DNA of 64,000 bases, taken from assembly GCF_017498525.1 (NCBI RefSeq), contig NZ_CP071796.1, positions 2,046,001 through 2,110,000 of the forward strand. The letters are read 5' to 3'. This DNA comes from Ottowia testudinis. GTDB lineage: Bacteria; Pseudomonadota; Gammaproteobacteria; Burkholderiales; Burkholderiaceae_C. Each line of letters opens with the position of its first letter. The stretch's first letter is position 1. The notes below the pieces were generated by a model that saw only the letters and a program-made list of their open reading frames with translations, was not told the origin of the DNA and searched no databases. Shown in pieces: positions 58,658 to 64,000 of this stretch. The translations under genes were made by a program, and so were the position numbers.

Positions 58658-61600
58658 ATGCGGAAATTTCTAAAGAGGTCATGGGGGAGGATGGCCTGGA
58701 TTCCGGCCGTGGTGCTGGGTATGGCGGGCCTGGCTCAGGCCGCCGATGTCGACTTGGTGGTCACCGTCAGCTCCGACAAGGTGATCTACCAACCCCGCGA
58801 AGAAGCCCGTATCGCCGTGCGCGTGCTCAACCGTGGCCCGGCTTTGGCCAGCGGCGCGGCCCTGCTGCTGAACCTGGGGCGCCTGGCCGGTCTGCAGGAC
58901 TGGGCTGCCGGACGCATTCAGTGCCAAGCGCTCAACGGGGCGGTGTGCCCCACGTCGTACACCCAGGTCCAGGACGCGCCGCCCCACGTGAGCGGCACCA
59001 GCACCAGTCCAGGCAACTCGCTCATGGCCACGCTTCCCAGCCTGCCGGTGCGGGGTGAATTGCTGCTGACGGTGCCGGCCGCCTTTTTGTCCAACTATTA
59101 CCCGACCTTCAGCGTGCGCGCCACCGCCACGCCGCAGGCCGGCGACACCGAGCTGGTGCCGTCGACGAACGTCTCATACATCAACCTGACGGTGCCGGAG
59201 GTGCTGTCCAACTACAAGGTCGCCCTGGGCGCGCCCGCGCGCCAGGCCGACGGCACATACGACTACGAGGTCACCGTCACCAACCAGGGCATGGTGCGGG
59301 AGGATTTGCGGCTGTTTCTCACCCTGGCCTCTTCTCGTTCGCCGGGTGCAACGGTGGGCGCCGGAAAAACTACCAATTTCGAGCCGGCACCCCAGGTGCT
59401 GCGCGTTGACTGCCTGGGCGGTACGGGCGGCTCCACCTGCGCCGACGTGCGCGCCATGGTCAGTGGCGTTATCGACCCCGTCGCGGCACCCGCGCCGGGC
59501 GCCCCCGGCGTGGGCATCGTGGGCATGCCCAGCCTGGCGCAAGGCGGCCCCTCGAGCGTGATGTTTCGCGTCAAGGTCAGTCAGCCTTTCCCGACCTGCG
59601 GCACCGGGCAGCGCACGCTGACGGCCACGGCGGCGGTCAACAGTGCGCTGGGTTCGAGCGAAGCCACCGGCGGCGGCGCGGACAACACGTCGCTGCAGGT
59701 GTTGAATTTCGCGGCGCCCGCATGCGGAAAGGGCGACCTGCGCTTGCAGGGCCTGGGCCAGAGCGCCGCCCAGGCCACCAACGGCATCGGCTTCAACCAG
59801 CCCTACGAATACACCGCCACCGTGATCAATGCGCTCAGCAGCGCGGGCGCCACCGACAACACCACGGCCAACAATGTCCCGCTGGAAATCAATCTGAACT
59901 GGCCGGCCGGCGGCGCCACGATCGATTCGGTCAGCTGCGCGGCCACCGGTGGCGCGGTCTGCCCAGCGCCGGGCAGCTACACCATCGTGCCAACACCGGC
60001 CAACCCCTACGCCCCGGCGGTGCAGGCGGCCACCACCGCGCGGGGCATCATCCCCAGCATTCCGACCAACGGCACGGTGACGTTCACCGTGCGTGGCGTC
60101 AGCGGGCCGGACATGCTGGCCTTCTGCGGCACCGTCAAGCCCGAGTTTTGGGCCGTTGCCCGCCCGCCGGCGGACTTCGTGGACACGGCTTATTCAAGTT
60201 CCGCCGGATATGCGGTGCCGTGGCCTGCCAACACGCCGCTGTACAACAACAACGGCCTGCTGCTGCGCGACAACACCACGGCCGGCCGCATCTGCCAGCC
60301 GACGCACGATCTCCAAGTGGACAAGGCAGGGCCCTTCACCGATGCGGCTGCCACTCAGGCCGCCGGCAACGTCAAGCCCGGCGACCGCCTGTATTTCGTG
60401 CAGACCTTCACCAACCTGGCCAATTCGCAGCCGCTCACGCGCTACGCCATTTCCGACAGCCTGGATTGGACGCTGCAGCCGCCGGGGGCCTCAGCCTCGA
60501 CCTCGCCCTTCACGGCGATCTACAGCCTGCCCGCCATCGGCACACCGCCCTCGACGTATTACTTCTCTCCCGCGCCGGGGGCGCCTGGCGGCTTGCCCTT
60601 CCGCTTCTCTGCCAGCGGCCCCATCCTCGGCTACTCTGGCATCGTGTGCACGGCGGAAAATGGCGCCACTTGTCCCGACTTTCTGACGCCGGGCAATGGC
60701 GCCATGAACAACTACACCGGCTGGGGCGCCGGCTGGGCGTCATCACCGCCGCCACCTTGGCCGGCCACCGGACGCCTGACATTCCGCTCCAGCTACCAGA
60801 TTCCGCCGCTGGCGCGCAATGCGGTCTGTGTCGATGCCGCCACGCCGCTGGCCGAGCGCAACCGCGACCTGACCAGCAAGTCGGTCAAGGACTATGCGAT
60901 GACCGAGCCGGCGGGGATCGACAGCGACCTCGCCAACGACCGCAGCGCCAAGCAGTTTGTCGTGATCGCACCTTCGTGCAGCAACGCCTTGAGCGTCACC
61001 AAGACCGTGGACAGCACCAGCGCCGGATCCAGCGGCGAGGTGGTGGTGCGCTTCAAGGTCGTGGCCAGTAACGCGGCCAATTCAAGCCAGCCGATCGCTC
61101 AGCCGCGTTTGGTGGATTACATGGCCAGCAACACCTACGGCAACCGTGTGGTGGCCATCAGTTGCGACCCCGTGGTCAGCACCGGCGCGTGCCCCGATCC
61201 GGCGCACACGGCGGTGGCCAACATGCGCCGTGCCGCCGACGGCAGCCTGCAGCCGTTCACGGCGGACGACCTGGTCGACGGATCGGCGGCCAACGGTGTG
61301 CCGCTGTTCGATGTCACCTGGGGTGCGCCGGGCGCCAGCACCCTCGCGGCGGGTCAGCAGGTGACGTTCTGGGTCGACGTGGTGGTGGTGCCGGGCGCGC
61401 CCAACGCGGTCAACCGGGTGCGCTTCAGCAGCACCGCGCCGGGCTGGAACGTGGCCGAGGCGACGGGCAACTGGTACCGCTTCACCACCAGCGGCCTGGT
61501 GATGCGCAAGGCGGTGGTCAACCCAGACCCGGCCACCAGCAGCCTGCTGTTGGGCGCGCCAGAGAGCGTGACTTACGCCATCGACGTGGTCAACGCGGGC

Positions 61601-62086
61601 AACGCGGCAGAGGCCAACCTGACGCTGTCCGACCCGGTGCCCCAGACCTTGCGCGGCAGCGTCAACCCGGCCGGCTTCACGGGCGTGACTTGCGTGCCGG
61701 TGCCCGGGCAGCCCGGCATTGCCAACGCCTGCACCGCCGTCAGCCCCACCGCCTGGCCGCAAGCAGCGGACGGGTTCAACTCCCCCGCGTTCACGCTGCC
61801 GGCCATGTCGGGCTTCCGCTTGCTGCTGACGCTGAAGATCCCGCCCAACATCGCAGGCGCCACCTCGATCGACAACATGGCCACCCTGTTGAAGGGCGGC
61901 ACGGCGCTGCCCACCAGTGCCAGCGCGGTCAACATCGGCTGGCTGCTGCCCAACGAGCCGCGTGGCCCTGCTCCTGCCCAGCCGGCCGCGGTGCCCACGC
62001 TGGCCCATTGGGCGACCGCCGTGTTGGGAATGATTCTGGCGATGTGTGGCGTTCATGGCGTCAGGCGACGGCGCACCGCCGGCTGA
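58658..62086 (+). CDS. Large secreted DUF11-type repeat protein with IPTL-CTERM anchor
   Basis: 1142 residues. A signal peptide (MAWIPAVVLGMAGLAQA; ATG 58691 is an alternative start) is followed by several immunoglobulin-like DUF11/CARDB-type repeats: VDLVVTVSSDKVIYQPREEA, the mid-protein HDLQVDKAGPFTDAAATQ and LSVTKTVDSTSAGSSGEVVV, and ESVTYAIDVVNAGNAAEANL. Each begins a seven-strand unit on a surface stalk. Paired cysteines recur. The C-terminus is a PTLAHWATAVLGMILAM helix followed by RRRR: an IPTL-CTERM sorting tail. Such tails anchor and are processed by dedicated sorting enzymes. A cell-surface structural role is likely. Confidence 0.88.
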   Translation: MRKFLKRSWGRMAWIPAVVLGMAGLAQAADVDLVVTVSSDKVIYQPREEARIAVRVLNRGPALASGAALLLNLGRLAGLQDWAAGRIQCQALNGAVCPTSYTQVQDAPPHVSGTSTSPGNSLMATLPSLPVRGELLLTVPAAFLSNYYPTFSVRATATPQAGDTELVPSTNVSYINLTVPEVLSNYKVALGAPARQADGTYDYEVTVTNQGMVREDLRLFLTLASSRSPGATVGAGKTTNFEPAPQVLRVDCLGGTGGSTCADVRAMVSGVIDPVAAPAPGAPGVGIVGMPSLAQGGPSSVMFRVKVSQPFPTCGTGQRTLTATAAVNSALGSSEATGGGADNTSLQVLNFAAPACGKGDLRLQGLGQSAAQATNGIGFNQPYEYTATVINALSSAGATDNTTANNVPLEINLNWPAGGATIDSVSCAATGGAVCPAPGSYTIVPTPANPYAPAVQAATTARGIIPSIPTNGTVTFTVRGVSGPDMLAFCGTVKPEFWAVARPPADFVDTAYSSSAGYAVPWPANTPLYNNNGLLLRDNTTAGRICQPTHDLQVDKAGPFTDAAATQAAGNVKPGDRLYFVQTFTNLANSQPLTRYAISDSLDWTLQPPGASASTSPFTAIYSLPAIGTPPSTYYFSPAPGAPGGLPFRFSASGPILGYSGIVCTAENGATCPDFLTPGNGAMNNYTGWGAGWASSPPPPWPATGRLTFRSSYQIPPLARNAVCVDAATPLAERNRDLTSKSVKDYAMTEPAGIDSDLANDRSAKQFVVIAPSCSNALSVTKTVDSTSAGSSGEVVVRFKVVASNAANSSQPIAQPRLVDYMASNTYGNRVVAISCDPVVSTGACPDPAHTAVANMRRAADGSLQPFTADDLVDGSAANGVPLFDVTWGAPGASTLAAGQQVTFWVDVVVVPGAPNAVNRVRFSSTAPGWNVAEATGNWYRFTTSGLVMRKAVVNPDPATSSLLLGAPESVTYAIDVVNAGNAAEANLTLSDPVPQTLRGSVNPAGFTGVTCVPVPGQPGIANACTAVSPTAWPQAADGFNSPAFTLPAMSGFRLLLTLKIPPNIAGATSIDNMATLLKGGTALPTSASAVNIGWLLPNEPRGPAPAQPAAVPTLAHWATAVLGMILAMCGVHGVRRRRTAG

Positions 62087-62157
62087 CACCGGCGCGCGGC
62101 GCTCAACGCATGCTGTTCACGGATTCGCTGCCCCGCGATGCGCGGGTTCGCCGAGAT

Positions 62158-62215
62158 TGCTATTTATTTAATAGCTACATTCGCTTGCCGGTAAAGCGCT
62201 GGCGGCAAAAAACAA
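62158..62215. repeat. Dispersed palindromic repeat
   Basis: ATTTAATAGCTACATTCGCTTGCC, then GGTAAAGCGCTGGCGGCAAAA: a diverged copy between the convergent IPTL-CTERM and alcohol dehydrogenase genes. Confidence 0.7.
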
Positions 62216-62240
62216 TCCGAACAACGCTCGCTGCTCATCG

Positions 62241-63377
62241 TCACATCGACTCCGCCAGCATGCGCCGGTAATCGTCGGCGCTGGCGATGCGCGGGTTGGT
62301 CTTGTGGCAGTGGTCGAGCAGGGCGTGTTCGATCACGGCGTCGAACAGGTCCTCGTTCACCCCCATGGCGCGCAGCCCGGTGGGCAGGCCCAGGCGCGCG
62401 GTCATGCCGTGCACGGCCTGCGCCACGTCGGCGCCTTTTTCAAGCCCCATCGCTTGCGCCATGCGGGCCAGGCGCTCCTCTTTTTGAATCGATTCGGCAC
62501 CGGCGTTGAAGCGGATCACCGCCGGCAGAAACACCGCGTTCAGCGTGCCGTGGTGCAGGCGCGGGTTGGCGCCGCCCAGGCTGTGGCTCAAGCTGTGCAC
62601 GCAGCCCAGCCCTTTTTGAAAGCCCATGGCGCCGTGGATGCTGGCGGCCATCATGTTCAGGCGCGCGTCGCGGTCGCCACCGTCGCGTGTGGCGCGCTCG
62701 ATGTACGCCCAGCCGCGCCGCAGGCCCTCCAGCGCGATGCCGTCGGCCGGCGGGTTGAAGGCGGGTGCCATGAACACTTCCATGCAGTGGGCGATGGCGT
62801 CCATGCCGGTGGCAGCCGTCAGCATGGGCGGCAGGCCCAGCGTGAGCGCGGGGTCGCAGATGGCGGCCTTGGGCATCAGGCTCCAGCTGTGAAAGCCCAG
62901 CTTGCGCCCATCGTCCACGATGACGATGGCGCCGCGCGCCACCTCGCTGCCGGTGCCGGCGGTGGTGGGCACGGCGATCAGCGGCGCGGCGGCGTCGGTG
63001 ATCTTGGGGCTGCCGCCTTCGATGGTGGCGTAGGTCTTGAGCGGGCCGGGGTGCGTGGCGGCAATCGCCACGCCCTTGGCGCAGTCGATCGGGCTGCCAC
63101 CGCCGACGGCGATCAGGCCGTTGCAGCGCTCCTGGTCATACACCGCCACGGCGCCGCGCACGGCGGCCTCGGTGGGGTTGGAGGGCACGTCGTCGAACAC
63201 CGCCACGGCCACGCCGCCCAGCGCATCCAGCACCGGCTGCAGCACGCCGGCGGCGCGCACGCCCTTGTCGGTGACGACCAGCGCGCGCGTGATGCCCGCG
63301 CGCTGGCAGTGCGCCTGGATTTGCGCCAGCGCCCCGTAGTCGAACTCGATCTGCGTTAGGTATTGGATGAGGGCCAT
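62241..63377 (-). CDS. Iron-containing (type III) alcohol dehydrogenase
   Basis: 378 residues. NAD-binding part: VVTDKGVRAAGVLQPVLDAL, DDVPSNPTEAAVRGA, LIAVGGGSPIDCAKGVA. PLIAVPTTAGTGSEVAR is the family signature. Metal ligands are in ATGMDAIAHCMEVF (Asp, His) and GCVHSLSHSLGG...LHHGTLNAVFLP (His, His). These enzymes oxidise primary alcohols or diols or reduce aldehydes. It is divergent from the hydratase-like lipoprotein gene. The substrate is unknown. Confidence 0.93.
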   Translation of the reverse strand: MALIQYLTQIEFDYGALAQIQAHCQRAGITRALVVTDKGVRAAGVLQPVLDALGGVAVAVFDDVPSNPTEAAVRGAVAVYDQERCNGLIAVGGGSPIDCAKGVAIAATHPGPLKTYATIEGGSPKITDAAAPLIAVPTTAGTGSEVARGAIVIVDDGRKLGFHSWSLMPKAAICDPALTLGLPPMLTAATGMDAIAHCMEVFMAPAFNPPADGIALEGLRRGWAYIERATRDGGDRDARLNMMAASIHGAMGFQKGLGCVHSLSHSLGGANPRLHHGTLNAVFLPAVIRFNAGAESIQKEERLARMAQAMGLEKGADVAQAVHGMTARLGLPTGLRAMGVNEDLFDAVIEHALLDHCHKTNPRIASADDYRRMLAESM

Positions 63378-63528
63378 GGGTTAGGTTTCCAAAGTACGAT
63401 GCGGCTTCATTGCAGGACTTGCGCAAACTTGGGCGAAGTTGGACGCTGTTCCCTTTGCAAATGCCCTGCCGGATGGCTTTTTGCTTAAGTCGTCCATTAT
63501 TCAATCAAACCCCCGAGGAGATCGCCCC

Positions 63529-64000
63529 ATGAAGTCCCGCACGCTACAAGCTCTGGCCGTGGCCGCCGCCGTCTGCCTGCTGGCGGGCTGCGCCAACAAC
63601 GCCGCCCAGGTCGTCGCCGCCACGCCGGGCTGCCTGGACGACGTGGCCGTCAATCGCCTGGTGGCCGACTACAACGCGCGCCGCCCGGCCGCGGATCTGC
63701 CGGCATCGCTGACCATGGCCGACGCCGCCTGCACGCGCAGCCGCCTGCAGCAGCGGCTGGCGGGGCAGGCCGGCCGCTTGGTGGGCTACAAGGCGGGCCT
63801 GACCAACCCGGCGGTGCAAAAGCGCTTCAATACCGATCAGCCGGTCTGGGGCGCGCTCTACAGCGATATGCTGCTGGGCAGCGGCGCCACCGTGGATGCG
63901 GCCTTCGGCGCCCGTCCGCTGTACGAGGCCGATTTGCTCGTGCGCGTGAAGGACGCCGCCATCAACCACGCCAAGACGCCGGCCGAGGTGCTGGCCAATG
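63529..64000 (+). CDS. 2-keto-4-pentenoate hydratase-like protein with lipoprotein signal (3' end outside window)
   Basis: 157 codons are visible; the frame runs off the window end. GAGGAG lies 8 bases before ATG 63529. The first residues MKSRTLQALAVAAAVCLLAGC are a lipoprotein signal with lipobox LLAGC. The following sequence (LVADYNARRPAADLPASLTMADAACTRSRLQQRLA, RLVGYKAGLTNPAVQKRFNTDQPVWGALYSDMLL, PLYEADLLVRVKDAAI) matches the MhpD/2-keto-4-pentenoate hydratase family, which is normally cytoplasmic. The exported form suggests a periplasmic variant of unknown substrate. Confidence 0.85.
   Translation, partial: MKSRTLQALAVAAAVCLLAGCANNAAQVVAATPGCLDDVAVNRLVADYNARRPAADLPASLTMADAACTRSRLQQRLAGQAGRLVGYKAGLTNPAVQKRFNTDQPVWGALYSDMLLGSGATVDAAFGARPLYEADLLVRVKDAAINHAKTPAEVLAN

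Overview
The window reads as a chromosomal segment of a high-GC Betaproteobacterium, most likely a member of the Comamonadaceae (order Burkholderiales; Ottowia/Acidovorax/Comamonas-like). This rests on gene content (branched-chain ABC transporters beside acyl-CoA ligases, DUF1624, IPTL-CTERM, selO-msrB-yciB-bolA order), on codon use, and on more than ten copies of a short dispersed palindrome of the type AGCTGCT-cGCGCTTG...CAAGCGC-gAGCAGCTAT. No organism name can be proved from this text alone. No tRNA, rRNA or CRISPR array was recognised.

Layout. 1-1955: 3'-truncated purL ending at a GC-rich hairpin, then an unidentified ORF. 2000-4800: polar amino acid ABC transporter (binding protein plus two permeases, no ATPase here) and a universal stress protein. 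4976-13875: housekeeping genes, namely an rlhA-type U32 protein, AsmA, a DUF1624 membrane acyltransferase, and the minus-strand cluster selO-msrB-yciB-bolA-parvulin. 14006-20872: acyl-CoA ligase followed by a complete Liv-type ABC transporter. 21064-24350: cobalamin riboswitch, TonB receptor and a decayed BtuC/FecD-type permease, all on the minus strand. 24577-27922: FadB-like multifunctional protein and thiolase, followed by an IS5-family element inserted exactly at the thiolase stop codon. 28834-30924: VapBC-like module with a mutated toxin active site, a DUF6506 gene and a divergent LysR regulator. 30995-41500: fatty acid/acyl-CoA catabolism island (two acyl-CoA dehydrogenases, two SDRs, thioesterase, quinone-type oxidoreductase) interrupted by a low-GC GNAT-YoaP gene and by a DUF2157/DUF4401-GDYXXLXY membrane pair. 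41784-43549: lipid kinase and metallophosphoesterase. 43561-50548: a curli/holdfast-like export locus (repeat fibre candidate, small secreted protein, CsgG-like lipoprotein, Sel1/TPR protein) divergent from a NarL-type two-component system. 50646-64000: tex interrupted by GC-rich hairpins, YdcF, GST, DsrE, hydrolase, patatin, DUF3011 lipoprotein, a large IPTL-CTERM surface protein, an iron alcohol dehydrogenase and a partial hydratase-like lipoprotein.

How the genes work together. The ligase, FadB-like protein, thiolase, acyl-CoA dehydrogenases, SDRs and thioesterase give most of a beta-oxidation style capacity, and the Liv transporter next to the ligase may import its substrate. The B12 riboswitch strongly suggests that the siderophore-type TonB receptor imports corrinoids. 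The locus at 43.5-50.5 kb is the best candidate for a little-described system: a Q/N-ladder repeat protein encoded in line with a CsgG-like pore lipoprotein fused to peptidoglycan-binding-like and DUF4384 regions, with a divergent sensor kinase/response regulator pair.

Two genes (purL, tex) are broken at the same class of C/G hairpin. Either these hairpins are mobile and damaging, or they mark assembly or sequencing faults; raw reads would decide.
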